Assembly (NCBI GenBank): GCA_028551475.1
Contig: CM052357.1
Span: 21,928,451-21,992,450 of the forward strand
Direction of reading: 5' to 3'
DNA from: Casuarina equisetifolia
Lineage: Eukaryota; Streptophyta; Magnoliopsida; Fagales; Casuarinaceae
Length of the DNA: 64,000 bases
Shown: positions 13,001 to 26,405 of the stretch, piece after piece
Layout of the letters: the number at the start of each line of letters is the position of its first letter
Numbering within the stretch: the stretch's first letter is position 1
Translations under genes and position numbers: made by a program
The notes under the pieces: generated by a model
The model's input: the letters and a program-made list of their open reading frames with translations, nothing else
What the model was told of the DNA's origin: nothing
The model's database searches: none

Positions 13001-16000
13001 CATCATAAACCACTTTTTGGCTTTCATTTGCCTTCTGAATTTGGTAATCAACAGATTGAACAGGGACATCATATAAACCTTGTGGAGCAGTTTTCTCTAT
13101 CAGTCCTGCACATGGAAACATAAGTATTTATAAATATTTTAGTTAAATCACCATTTATTCCAAAAGGTTAAACTTTGAAGGAATACCAAATTTAATAATT
13201 TAACCATGTTCCAACTTCCTCCTCCACCCCCCCGGGGAAAAAATCCAAAAAAAAGAGAACAAACTCCTCTCCTCTCTCATGTTTGTGCTTGAATACTTAA
13301 TAAGAAACTCATCACATAAAATATTTACCTAAAGTGGGAAGTTCAATTTCAGAATTAGTATTTATATCACGTCAAATTATCACTTACTAATAATAACCTA
13401 AATTGATGCAAAATAAGCCTTCAATAATATTCTAAAAATTTCAAATAAGGTTTCTTTGGGACAAAACTAGAAGAACAAATAGAAAGCCTACATAAAAAAA
13501 ATTTAAAAATAAAAAAGGAATTATTTGGCAGTTAAAATCTGGTCACTAGGAAAGTGAATGAGTGTTTTGGGTATGATTATAACAAGGCATCCAGTACGTG
13601 CTAGGCTAAGCCTAGTCCCTATTGTAAAACACATCACACAATGGGGACTTCTCATGGATACTCCAGGGAGTGTCTCAACATATTTACTCCTCTAGAACAA
13701 TTAAAATCAATCGCCAACAAACTTATTGCACTACATAATGATTGAGTTGCTTCCAATCAAGAGAAAAGAAGAAATGCAGGCCCAAGCATCAGAAGCGGCT
13801 ACATTAGGCTGCCTATGATCACACAGATAAAAGAATAACATAATGAACTTAAGCCCCGAACACCTCATCCAAAGCATACACATTGGACATAGATACCATG
13901 TCCTGTATACAAATCTGTGCACAGCAACCAACAGAATACATATATCATTTCTTCTTGACCACAATATAAGGCCATAAATGAAGGCAAGTTTCCAATATAG
14001 ATTGATTAAAAAGCTACCAGTGCCAATATCCTGACAAGAAGAAATCGCACTCCCATTAGCAATTGTCAAGCCTTCACCAGCCTTCCCAGAACCAACAATC
14101 CAATCATTAAAGAAGCTACAGTCGGCTGACATAAGGTATCTTGAAGCTGCTTCTTTTGGTTGAATGATGGCAACACAAGCAAAGCTTAGAATTCCACAAG
14201 TGACGCATGAAAATAGTCTCTGGTCCGACAACCCATCAACCTCAATTGTGTTTTCCCTTTCACTAGCTGTAGTCAGCATCTTGGAGTTTGAGGAGCACAA
14301 TTCATTAAATCCACTCCATGAGGATATTCTACTCCTCTCATATATAGAGCCAAAATTTCCTTTCAGGGGAACATAACCTTTCACTTGACCAAATCCCTGG
14401 CTCCTTTCTACCACAAGATCATCAGAAACTATACTTGACAATTTTATTCCAATCAATTCCCTTGGACTGCATAAACCAGAGGCCAAGCTGGGGTTTACTC
14501 GGGATCCAACACGTAATTTCGAACAGACAGATATGTCAGAAGAACTTTGTGGAAGAAGTACCACTGAAGATCCTTTTCCAAGAGTATGAAGCAGATCATT
14601 ATTCTGTACTACGTCCTGCACAAACAGCTCTTTAACCACTGTTTCTCCTTCACCCTTTTTCTTATCTTTTAGTCGAGAACTTCGAGGTCCAGTGCTAACA
14701 CTGATAGGAATTCTGTGTGGACAAATTAAAAAGTTAAAGGGATTCTATAAAACAAGACAAGTATTTATTTTTCAATCCACTGTACTTCTGGTATCTCATA
14801 TATAATTATGGAATGTGGCACGTTGGAGAAATTTGACAAGGACTTTACATCCTTCAGAACAACATGGAATAATAATACAAGAAATGACAATCATTAACAT
14901 ACCAAAGATACCCAGTAAATGAAGCAATGAAGTCCTCCGACTCAGCTTATGTTATCAGTAAGATAAAATAAAACCATCAATTTTCCTCCAGTGAAGACAG
15001 CAGATTTTATTAGATACTCATGTGAAGTCTCCGGTGAGAATCATTAACAGACTAAAGATACCCAGTAAATGAAGCAATGAAGACCTCGAACTCAACTTAT
15101 ATTATCAGTAAGATAAAATAAAACCATCAATGTTCGTCCAGTGAAGAAAGTAGATATTATTAGATACTCGTGAAGTCTCTGGACCAGATTAAGAAGGTTA
15201 ATGAAATTGAGAAAACCTGAAATCACAGTACTGGAACAATGACAACACTATGGCAATAGTGCACAAAAACAACTATAATCATGACAAAACAAACCTCGAG
15301 CGCAATGCCAGTGCAAGATCATAAAGTAACTGGAAATGAGACACCATGGGAGGATAATTGATAGAGGCCCTTCTGATAGCAGCATCTTTAGCAACCCTCA
15401 ACCATTCAGGAGTGGCAATGTTAGCTGCCTCCCCACAATTAAATCCTAAATGCCAAAAATCAAAGTGATGAAACAGTTATCCTCATCCAATAACGGCAAT
15501 AACAGTCACAACTACAATTCCAAACTGAAATTGACATTAGACTAGAAAGGCATCTCACCATGACTAAATCCTGTATGATAGGCTCGAGGGAAAGTGACAA
15601 CAAATTCCCCAGCATTTTGCACCAACCTGATTCAGAGAAATCCCTAATGAGTGAGAAATTCCCCAGTATCTTGAATGCATGTTAAAAGCAACTCATTGAG
15701 GATGTGGTAATTGATCCAAACAATATCTTCAGGATGTAACAGTTACTTGTTCTTTGTAATGGAAGAAAACCTATCCATAAGAATCTACTTTCTAAAAGCT
15801 TTATTCTCTTCCAACCAGAATTTTGACTTCTAACATCAATCAGGCTGAATTGCTTACAATAGGAATCAGAGCTAAAGTGATTCCTTGGCCAATAACATCA
15901 TCAACATTGCAAGCCATTAAAAGTGATCCATGCTTTGTATTCAACTTATGGATGCTCGCAGAAAGCAAACAGAACATTTAGAAGCAGAACAAAATACATC

Positions 16001-17236
16001 AAGAGCTCACCTGCAGCATGGAACCCCTGCACTGACAAACACTTCAGGAGACATCACCGTGGTCTTTTCCCCGAGAATAGAAAAGGTAACTGATCGAAGA
16101 CGAATGTAAACAAGCTTAGCAAACTAAAACAGTATAGGGAAACATAAATCCACCAAAAAACCTCCCAATTATTAAAACTAGTTGGTTCAACTCCTTGAGT
16201 CATTTAACCATTTAAAACCAGCGGCAAATTTAGAAACCAACAAGATAGTAACCCCTTTACCAATCCAACGCGTGCTAAGGTGTAGTTCAGCAGTTATAAG
16301 CATCGAAATGCAACAACTTCCAATGAGACTCAAACACATTTAGCAGCGAAAACAGGGGGGGCCCCAAAAGGCGAACTCACCAAGAGGGTTGATCTCTGCT
16401 CCATAGCCTTGAACCCTGACCACCTCCTCGAACGCGACCGCGGCGTCTCTCGGGACACCGTACCACGTCTTCCCAGCTCCCATGTGCAGGTAATTCAAGC
16501 TGTGCAAGTCGTGATCTTCCACGTGCCAAGCGAACCAGCTAAACAACATAGCTACGTATATCATCGGAGAAGTGACGCCAGGAATCTCCTCCTTCATGAA
16601 CCTCAGCAGAGACCCATAGGAGCGGGACACCCCCCTCATATTCCAAGCCGTCTCACCGAGGCTCACACCCTCCCACCCTACCTCCCTGCTCTTCTTTGGA
16701 CTAAATGGCACGAACGCCGAGCCCGGCATGTCGTTTGCGTACTCCACCGAGAAGGGCTTGTCCACGGTGGCGTTCCAGTAAAGGGTCTCGATTTCCAGAG
16801 CCGAAGGGTGCGTCCCCGCCCCACCTCTCTTCCCACCACCGCCAACCTTTTTCAAGTAGTTCTTCTCGAAGGCCTTGGCCTTGGCCTCGAACTGCTCGAA
16901 GGTGTAGCACTCGCCGCTCTCCCACACAGGTCTCTGAACCGGGCGCGGCCTCCTCGGGCAGAACCCGATCTGCTGCTGCCGGGTCGTGAATGTGGGCTCG
17001 GCCTTGGGGTTTCGCGCCGACAGTGAGCGGTTGAGGTTGGCAATTGCTGTCTTCTTCGGCGAGGACGGCACCGGCGGTACGATTTTGCAGATTCCATACT
17101 TGGAAGCCTCCTTCTCGATCTTGAAAATGTAGGAAATCGGATCTTGGAACTCCGATGTGGTGGGGTGGTACTCCGGAGCCAAAGGCAAGTTTTTGAGCCA
17201 CGGGAGTACCTCTTGAGCCGGCTCGGAGGCTGCCAT
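10074..17236 (-). CDS. REF6: Lysine-specific histone demethylase REF6 (JMJ12), JmjN-JmjC with four C2H2 fingers
   Basis: Nuclear Fe(II)/2-oxoglutarate enzyme that removes H3K27 methylation; in Arabidopsis it is targeted by its own zinc fingers. Seven exons: 16381-17236, 16011-16089, 15559-15626, 15295-15445, 14018-14712, 12461-13105, 10074-12007. They join to 4428 nt (1475 aa, longer than the 1360 aa I recall for Arabidopsis). JmjN lies near residues 17-60 (LPLAPEYHPT...FQDPISYI). JmjC follows, with iron ligands in HVED and in the later HTGFSHGFN segment, the KTWYGVP cosubstrate region, and a C5HC2-like stretch CGEAANIATPEW. The C-terminus (about 1360-1475) has four C2H2 fingers, including FFSHKYLVQHRRVH and TEHIRVHTGARPYVC. 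The start ATG at 17236 precedes AASEPAQEVLPWL, typical of the family. Between the Jmj and finger regions lies a long charged segment with a seven-copy acidic repeat, listed separately. Confidence 0.96.
10800..11432 (-). repeat. Seven-copy ~30-residue acidic/basic repeat inside REF6
   Basis: Protein-level tandem repeat in the last REF6 exon, about residues 1024-1230. Each copy pairs an acidic serine block (REDxxSDDSLEDNSH type) with a basic tail (QxRRxLRGKQxK type). Copies begin at CIDREEAVSDYS, SIDRDDVDSDDS, DEREDEVSDDS, YSEREDVDSDDS, IGREASSDDS, CIDREDALSDDS and GIDREDAVSD. The SDDS/SDDSLE motifs match the casein kinase 2 consensus (known rule); phosphorylation here is inference. A second shorter repeat of K-x-TPRH/TPQQ units follows on the C-terminal side. 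Confidence 0.85.
14889..15184. repeat. ~150-bp tandem duplication in REF6 intron 4
   Basis: Two adjacent direct copies, 14889-15038 and 15039-15184. Both start AATCATTAACA and share AGATACCCAGTAAATGAAGC, then CAGTAAGATAAAATAAAACC, then TTATTAGATACTC. They differ by scattered substitutions and small gaps near the end. The pair sits between exon 5 (ends at 14712) and exon 4 (starts at 15295) and does not touch a splice site. Confidence 0.85.
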
Positions 17237-20200
17237 TGATAAACCAATACAAGTGGGATTTAGGTTGAGAGAGATTATAGCTTCACTTCTCTCATTAAAA
17301 CCAGCCCCAACCTGTATTGGGAGTCTCACAGGGAAAAAAAAGCAGAGAGAAGCTACTTAGATTCCCTGCCTCATTTTTCGCTTCTACGAGACAAAACAAT
17401 AAAGGGATTTCATTTCCTCTGTTTTCTTTTTATGTGACAGAGGAAGAGAAGAGGAGCAGACGTTGGGTGAAAATATAAGCACTGTCTGGGGAGTGGTCGA
17501 ATGAGTGGGGTTTTATTCTGGGTTTGGACCCTTTTACCCAAAATGACTGTCTTTTCACATTTATTTACCGTTTCTGCCATTCGTCTTATTCCTTTTTTTT
17601 TTTTTTTACTTTTTTTTAATTAAAAAAATTGGATAATAAAGGGAGGGGCAGGTGATTTTGTCAGAACTAGTGTACTGGAGAGTAGTGAAAATGCGTTTTT
17701 TGCACTCACACCCCTTTCGACATATTATTTTCTGTTTTGTACCCGTAGGTTTCTTTTCCCACCCCCCTTAGTTTGCCGTTTTGTGGTATGGCCTTGGTTT
17801 GACGAGAAGTTTGGTCAAAGGAAGTCAAACATCTTCCAATGAAACGACGACACGTAGTAGCACATGCACTTTCAGGCGTTTTAACAGCGTTATGCGACTG
17901 GCTTATTATTACATATGAGTTGAGAGAGAGAGAGAGAGAGAGAGAGGATTTGGGTTTGATTAGTGTGTAATGCACCTGGGATAGTGACCAATACGGGGAA
18001 AGCATAAGGTGCATTTGTTTTTGGGCCTCAAGGCATATATCATCCCCGCCAACTTTCCATGATCAGAAAGGCTTTTCACTTGTTTTTTCCTCCTTTAAAA
18101 CACCCCACCACCAAAAGAAAAACATTTTTTTCGATCATAGTGCATGGTTTTCGAATCCGGATCAACTTCCTATTTTTTCATTCCTTTTGCTGCACAACGC
18201 TTCTAAGTTGGCTCCATTGGAGATAACTTTTTGATTAATTCATATTTAGTAGATTGTGAATGTTGAAATTGGTAGAACAATTAAGTTAAATGGCATTATA
18301 ATTAGGAGTATTTATATAATTATAAAAATTATACTTTTCTTTTTATATACGAACATAAGAAGTATAAAAAAACTTAGTAAACAAATAACTTCAAGAAAAA
18401 AAATCCTTTCAAATTGATTAGTTATTAGAAAGAGTATTTCTTATAAATTCTAAATGTTGAAAAAATCCATGAAAAGCTTAGGGGCAAGGAATTTAGACAT
18501 TATTTTGATTCAAATATTTTTTAAATTTATTGTATTTGAGTATGTGTATTCTTATAATTATATATTTGATTCTTACATAAATAACACAATTTGTTCAATT
18601 TTCACAATAAAGTAATTCATTTTATAATTCGTATTAGCCATATGTGAGTTCTATAAAGTTTGCTTTCTACTTTAAATCATATGATAAAGGAGTAAATATA
18701 TCAATTATTTTAAAAGAGGATATTAGGATAAACATGTATCGATTTTGAAAATGTCTTTCATCTTACTGCAAAGATATTCTTCAAATCAAAATTTAATATC
18801 ATGTTATTTTCTTTTCTTTTTAAATTAACGTTTTAAAAATAAAAAATATTTTTTATTCTTTAACAGAAAATGAGGACAAAATTTAATAACATGGGACATG
18901 CCATTCTCAACAAAAAGTTTGATCATTAAAAGCTAGCTGATCATGTAAGATGACCCAAATAGGAGGAGAAGTAGGTAGCACATGTTGTCTGGATATTATT
19001 TTGTCAAACAAACACCACACTCTGGAATCTGAGGACCACACAGTTCATGTGAGGAGATAGAGGGGAGGATGTGGTTTGGGGTAAGGGCTCTGCTTCTTCA
19101 CCCTCTCGGTAAATTTTATGCAGAAACATCTGTAAATTGCTTTTGTATATTCTTTCTATGTTCCTATCCTTAGTATAGGATCTTAGTTTTGGCTCATTAT
19201 TTCAAAAAATGTAAGTCACAAAGGTTGTATTTAACATCCAAGGCTTGATGGGTTTTGCAGAAACAATCCCACCTCAAAAAGTAAAATGCAATAACTCAAG
19301 GTTGAACACAGTAATACTTAAAACCAAGCATTTTATCGCTTTGTGGTGAAAAACTGTAGACAGATAAAGGACACCAGTGAGATAATTTAATTCATAGATT
19401 CATTATGCTGGAGTACAAAAAGAATAAACCATTTTTCTAAATACAAACTTCGATTGATTCTGTAATGTGTTCTTAATAAATTAGACTACCGAGAGTTTTC
19501 TTCCCCCGTGAGCCATGTGTCATAGGATTCATGGAAGCGGTTTAAAGCACTCATAATGGAAAAGGCATCAAGTATAGCTTGAGATCACTACGTACAAAGG
19601 TGGTTTTTTTAAAAAGAGAAATATAAGTTGTATAGACTGTGTAGTTCTGCCTACATATAATACCCCAACAATGCAGCAAAAGCAGATTTTGTAATCATTA
19701 GATTCCACAACGACCTTCCTCCACCAATCATCACAAGATGCCATCCTTTTCTTCATGTCACGTGGCCACAAATTGACCCAACAGAAGCTGCCCCCAGTAC
19801 AACTGCGAGTAAAGGTACAAAAACGATGGAATTCAAAAGATATTTTTAGGGGACTATTCAGAGACGTTCGGATCATTAGAAAAAAAAATGGAAAACAAAT
19901 TCAATATTGATGATTACGAAAGAATCATCTACCCTCAATCATTGAACAGTTAATGTACTGAAAAAGAAACCCCGGTTCCCATTCTTTGTGTACAATAACG
20001 CCTGGAGTGAAAACAGCCATGGAATATGTGTGGTGTAGTTTGCAGCCTGGAATGGCGTAGTCAACTTGGTCCCGGGGACGAAATCTATTGACATTTTCCG
20101 TATTTTTGTTACGAATCAGTACTTGAAATTTGTGCAAAAAAGTCACTTTTTTCCAATCCTAGAGATTTGGTCTGGTTCCTAGAATGGGCGTTAACGATTC

Positions 20201-20764
20201 TTGTAAATTGGCCCATAGGGCCTGAGATCACATGAAAACTCAGTTTACTTTTTTGTTTTTTTTTTTTTGCTTTCTTGAGCTCCACATTCCAGACTTGCAT
20301 ATATTTTTTTTTTGTCCTTTTCTCTTGTTGAATCTATGCTGCCTTGAATATAGCTTCATTGCTAACCTTGGAGATTTGACTCTGCGTGATTTTTTGGGGA
20401 AAAACTGACAGACACAGAGACTAGAGTGCTGCCGAGGTGAACAGCTTGGGGTATTTGCCGTTTTGTGCGGGTTCCGTTTTCTAACACCAGCCATGCTTGT
20501 TTCTCGGGCAATTTTTTTGTTCTACCCTTTCTAGGGCTCTGTCCCATTTACTTATCTAATTATGGGAGACGGGGCACAGAGGGACTAAGTTCCAGTTAGA
20601 ACAATGTTAAACCAGCAAAACCAGAGATCTCAATTTAAGATTATAGTTGCATGCAATCTCAAGTTGGTCATTGCCACAAATATTCAAGAAGCATCACCAA
20701 AATCCACCTAAGAGGTTTCAGTTAGATACATACATCACGAAGACTTGTCGACACCTACTGAGTT
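17237..20764. other. REF6 5' leader/promoter and AT-rich spacer without a recognised gene
   Basis: 17237 to about 17500 is probably REF6 5' leader and promoter. There is a poly-T tract near 17592-17620 and a (GA)12 microsatellite at 17924-17947. From about 18200 to 19000 the DNA is very AT-rich with no coding signal. At 19568-20560 several overlapping - strand ORFs of 61-102 codons occur (one has RFRPRDQVDYAIPGCKLHHT). None matches a family I know and I could not join them into a spliced gene. Confidence 0.5.
17924..17947. repeat. (GA)12 microsatellite
   Basis: Perfect dinucleotide run about 690 bases upstream of the REF6 start codon. GAGA tracts of this kind are bound by BPC/BBR proteins in plants (known family), but a role here is only a possibility. 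Confidence 0.9.
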
Positions 20765-23700
20765 CTATATAGAAGCTTCCCCATTATTGGCATTGGGACA
20801 TGCTTGTGAAAGCTCGAGTGTGACTGGGCAATGATCGCTTCCATAAAAACCTGCAGAGTTTAGGATCAATGTCAGATACGCTGTATTTTTGAAGCAAGAA
20901 CATCTCTCAGTTTTATATGGTGCCATTATAGAAGATAAAGCTTCCACACATGGTGGCAAAAGACCACAGCAGCACCTTGAACTTCTGTAATAACTTAAAA
21001 GATATAAACAAACCAAAACCGTTACTGAATTCACCCCCTTCCCACAAAAAAGAAAAAGGAAAGGAAGAAGAAACTGGCGATGTAGGTAATTGCCCGTGGA
21101 ACCAAGAAAATCATCAACGTCTATGCATAATGAGCCAAGGCTCATCTGCAGCAGATGAAGAAAAATGGTTCAGAAACAAAAATTCCTTGCTTGTAAGCCA
21201 TATGAGGACAGTTGATGCAGTCAAGAGATGTCATGGTCTCCAGCTATTACTTGAGGTATTATATTTAAGCATGATTAAGTAGGCTGCACTAAGTTTTACC
21301 TAGATAAAGCCTCAGGTCTGGGTGGATTCAGTGTCTTTTAAAACATGAAATTTCCAAAAAATGGTATGCATCTCCAGCCATGATTCATCTGTAAGATGAA
21401 GGAAAATGGTTGAGCATACCACCTCAACGCATTGACAGTGACAAGTCACGCCCGGCTGACACTTTGGGGTTTATGTTAACCTATTAAACTGAAAACGAGA
21501 GAAAATTTTCTGATTTTGCTTTTTTTCTACTACTAATTTCGAGTACAAATTCCACATACTGCCAACAAATAAAAGTACTCTCAGAATGAAGCAATATGCA
21601 CCTTCTAATTCAATCCCTTTCCCATGCATTTCACATGCAAAAATCCTATCTTTGAGTTTCTCTGAAACTATGAAATAGTCTATTCTCATCCTTTTTCCTC
21701 GATACCTGCCAGAAAACCACACATCATATATCAGACAGTTCAAAACAGCCCAAGATAGTCAGTCACTCCCCGTAGAAACCATGGTCAATTTTATATTTCC
21801 AAAGATATTCTTATTTCACATTTTCATGGTATTTCCGAGAAATATACTTGACCATCCAAAGACCAGAATAGCTGTAACAGTACAAATCTGTTAATTAAAG
21901 CCTCAATTCCCTAGATGCATTGATCTATAATATAGTATCAACTTCTTACTTCCCAATGGGATGCCCTGACCATGAGAAGCCACGCTCCATGTCCTTTTCC
22001 TTGTGTAGGAATCTGTACGCATCAATTAACTTTCCCCTGATGAAGAATCCAAATTGCTCAGCAAACAAATTGAGAATGCTTTGTGGGCGAAGATTTATTA
22101 ACACAATGAAACAAATCTACTACCAGAAAGAAATAGAAGTTCAACTTTCAATTTTTGGTTATAAATATAACTAAGGGTGTGGCAAAGTTTCAAACACTAC
22201 TCAGAAAGCCAGGGTCAAGAAAAGCATTTTACAATCTCACATCACCAAGATGATGCGATGGGCTTATTTTTCCACTAAAACTGGAGGGTGGGCGATTTTA
22301 TTGGGGGAAGAGAAAGAAGGTGGGGGGGGGCGGTGGTTGAAGGTAAGAGGAGAAGGAGGTAGGAAAAGTAAAAGAAATTATTGGAGCAAGTGCCACAAAT
22401 GCCCTTTTTCCCAATTTTCTTCAATTTCATACAAAAGCTATTTGTTTGCATGTCGTTGTTTCACCATCCTAGTTGCTACTCAAATTCAAAGAAGGAAAGG
22501 ATTTTCTAACAGGATCACGCACTCTTTCAATATATTACCAAAACGCTTCCTTTCAGCCAAGGTAAATCCAGGCTGCCCACAGTCCTGCATCATTAAATTT
22601 AAGTAAAAGCAATATTATTAGTTACACTTATAAAAACATAGAGTATATAGGACAGTGCATATTTGCAGAAGATAACTTGAAATGTTACATAGTACAAGAA
22701 TATTTAAGTTGATACACAAGTTCCTAATTATGAAAGAGACTTTTCAGAAATGGCTCATAGTTAACGGAAATGGTAATGGTACAAGACCTTTTCTAGATAA
22801 TGAATTTTTACCTTCACTGTTGTAAAACTAAAATGAAGCAGGTGGGCATATGAAATGCACAAGGATTAGAATAAAGCATGCTTCCCACTCATTTTTTAAC
22901 AGCTTATTTTCAACTATTCATGTTTTGTGATGTTGCGTCATAACATAAGTAAAGAATTTAATAGCTATGCCCAGAAAGCAACAACATCCTATCACCTCTT
23001 TATTTGGAGGAACATAACCATTGGCCTTTGCAGCACTGAAAAATTCTGGATGACTCACATCAATCTCTTCATGGCTGCAAGTAAAAAATTTGAAAGAGGA
23101 ACAAAAAAGAAGTATAAGGTTCGTGATTGCACTGTTAATAGAAGTCAGAGAAGAAAAAGAATGCTAGCAGTTGGAAGAGTAGAGCAAATTCTCCTCCTCG
23201 ACACCCTCCTCCACTAGTATCCCAGGTCTCCCCAAGAAAAGTAAATAAACAAAAGCTGAAACACTCACCTAACATTCAGATCACCACACCATATAAGAGG
23301 CTTATCTGAAGATTGAAGGACGAAATCCAATATTCTTTTATCCCATTTCCTTCTCCTTATAAATGAATTTTCCTCCTCCTTCCAGCCATTGTTAGGCGCA
23401 TATGTATTCAATAAGCGGAATGTCTCAAATTCAGCCAAAATGACCCGGCCATCTGGTTCATGTTTTGAAGCTAGTAACAAAGACAGCTGTATGAATCAAC
23501 TCCCAAACATACAATAAAAAAATTTGCATGGAAGTAGTAGATCTCAAAGAATTAATGTGAATATAGGACTTCTCCAAATATGAAAGTAACAGATGTGAGG
23601 ATTAGGGAAATGAAACACACATTCTTCTTTTTATTTGGCACGTTTATAGAAATGCATTGTGTAAAACAGCATTTCACAGTACACACGTTTTGAAAACATA

Positions 23701-26405
23701 TGGTCTGCAATCCTTTGATCAATGTTTTGGCATTATCACGATTGATGGGTTCAATGAGATGACCCGGTTCAGCAGTTATTGTACTAAGTTTAGATCTTTT
23801 ATATCAAATTGATAAAATGCAAACTACAAAATCATAAAATATAAGACTCTTAAATTTCATTGTCAGTGCCTATGCAACGTCCTCCATCAATAATGATAAC
23901 AATAGTAAATACAAGATTCATTTCTGTTGTCATCATTCACATGTGAGCCCAAACCTTCACCGCAGAAGAAAAGGAAATAAAGAAGAAACAAATTTATGGC
24001 ACTAGCTCGTTTAAAGAAAATAGTAGCAGAAGATGCCAAAAATTGAACATTGATATCACAAGTAGATAGAAAAACATAGATAACTTCTGTAGCATGAAAT
24101 TTCTCATGATAAACCATTCAAATTCAGTATTGTGAGACAAGTTGAGGTCTCAATGGGCTTCTCATATAAAATATTATTACAATGGGTAATCAGTATTGAC
24201 AAATGCCTTAAGTTAGAACTGTGGATTATCAGCATTTGGCATCCACTAACATACCCACATCACAAACAGATTTATCTTCACCAATTTCGTAACCCATGGC
24301 CAACAGGGGGCCTAGAATTGAGGGTCATGCTTATGCAGACATCTGTATCCAGCTGCTTTGATACAATATAAAGACCAGATTTTCAATGGTAACAACAACA
24401 ATGCCCAAAATTATAGTCAATAGTAACGTTGAGAATACTTGACTTTAATCTGGACTATAGGTAGGACTGATGACACCAAAGCTACAGTTCAAAAACCAAT
24501 CACATGTGCAGCTTCCTCATTCCTCAAGATCATCCATGTGCATTTATGTAATTACAAGGAAACCTTACACAGTTGCATTGGATTACGTGCAGTGTAGATC
24601 AAAATTATTGAAGAATCTTAATCAGGGGATGCACAAACATATTGGACGGAGAAAATACACTAATGAGAATCAAATTATCCAATGAATGATTTTAACCATC
24701 CATTATATTTCCCACAAGGACATGAGATTGAAAAATGAAATACCTTTTTTGTCAAGATTGAAAAAGACTTTTTTTGGTTGGAAGCACTTCTTTACAAATA
24801 GTGCAGTTCCTGCATACTTTGAATCTGCAAGAGACCACCAAACACGATAATCTGCAAGGGGTGGGCTTGAAAGGGCACGCGTCAAAATCTGCAGGATTTC
24901 AATGAAAAGGAAGTAACTTTGGTAAACATTAGACATCAAAACTGTGAGGCCTAAAGATATTAACAGTGTCATGTCTAGGTTAAACTGCTCTAAAGCCTAT
25001 GAATGAAATCTACAATTAGGATGTATGCTTCCCTCTTAGTTGAGCAAAGCCATCATTCCCAACAGTAAGAAAAAAGATAATACATTCCCATTCAATTACA
25101 AAACTGGAATTAATATATAACACCATCTTCATGTTCTCTATGTCAATGGGCAAGTCATAAAATTGATAACATACCCAACAGAGCAATTTCACAGCGATTT
25201 GGAAATCAGACAACATTTGGATGCACGGTATAAAGCAGGTTCAACTAATGAGCAACAGATAGAAATGACTGAATAAACTCAACAAACATTACAACTTTCA
25301 GTGCTTAGTACAATGTGATCACTCGACATTTGAAAATCTGCTAAAGAATTTCAAGTTCGAATACAAGTAAGTGAAGCGTTGCTGTGACTATTTGCATCGC
25401 TACTGTAGCTATAATCTTCTATGGTTAAACAATATTTCATTTTCACTAAATAAAACATTAAAAAAGGAAAGAGTAAAGGGCTTCACTGCAAACAGGAGAA
25501 AGATTTACCTGTTTTTCTTCACGGGATGAGCTCGTATCATCTTTTATTTCTCCCGGATTTTTAGGTTTACCCTTTGAACCAGCTGCAGGCACCCTTACTT
25601 CCTATTAGTTATATGTCGTTAGTTTCCATCAAAACTGAGGAAAAAGAATTAATGTGTGGTTCTTAGTTGGAATCATTGTATACCAGAACCATATTAGAAG
25701 AAGATGAACTATGCCAATTGATAGAACAACTGTGAATCATACGATAAAGCAAGCTAAACCATTCTAGGGGTTCAGCTTATCACCGCCTCAACATCATAAC
25801 AACCCTTTCCTTATGAAGAGATCTCTCAAAATCTCAACCCCTGGACTGAGTAATGTGAGGCCAAGGACTAGTCAAAACAGAAGCAAGCAACGAAGCATAC
25901 AACATCAAACACAAAACCCACGTACCGAATTTCGATCAGGGACCAAATACTCAAACATCCATGAGCATTTCCACAATCCATCCATGTTCAAAGAACAAAG
26001 TCTTAGATACCCATGATCCATCACACAAATTCTTTCATCAAAGTGCAGGTATATAAAACACCCACTTGCCACTACACCCATTTGGCAATGTTCACCAGTT
26101 CGAACTCGAAATCAAGTCCAAAATCGACTAGGAAACATCAAAATAGAGTGTACGTGTGTGAGTGACTGAGTCACCTGAATAGCAATGATATCAGGGTCAA
26201 AACTCGTGACAAGCTTCGTTAACTCGGGCCAGTCGTTCTTGATTCGCAGGAGAAAGCTATTGGCATTCCAGGTCAAGAACTTCAACGGCTCTCTCTTGTT
26301 GTCGCCGGATGTTTTTCTGTTCTCACCATCTTCCTTCTCAGAATTCGAAATAGAGGGCTTCTTCGGAGAGCCTTCCTTCTCAATCGGTTTGAAGAAGCGT
26401 TTCAT
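20765..26405 (-). CDS. APE1L: DNA-(apurinic or apyrimidinic site) endonuclease, APE1L type
   Basis: Class II AP endonuclease of base-excision repair, which cuts the backbone 5' to abasic sites and can clean blocked 3' ends. Nine exons: 26175-26405, 25509-25601, 24744-24888, 23269-23470, 22996-23074, 22523-22584, 21950-22036, 21602-21705, 20765-20850. They total 1089 nt (362 aa), close to the plant protein. Active-site elements of the exo/endo phosphatase fold are present: LTWNANSF, metal-binding Glu78 in IQEVR, YAGTALFVKK, WCGDLNVSHEEIDV (Asp and Asn), RMRIDYF (Asp) and GSDHCPVTLEL (His). The N-terminus (MKRFFKPIEKE) is basic, with short KxxSPKKPS segments that could serve nuclear import (inference). 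The exon 6 donor is a less common GTGCGT, but it restores KEGKLIDAYRF as expected. No key residue is missing. Confidence 0.95.

Noticed and set aside
16409..17026. 205-codon + strand ORF and other overlapping frames
   Set aside because: Shadows of GC-rich REF6 exon 1, where the JmjN-JmjC frame is unambiguous.
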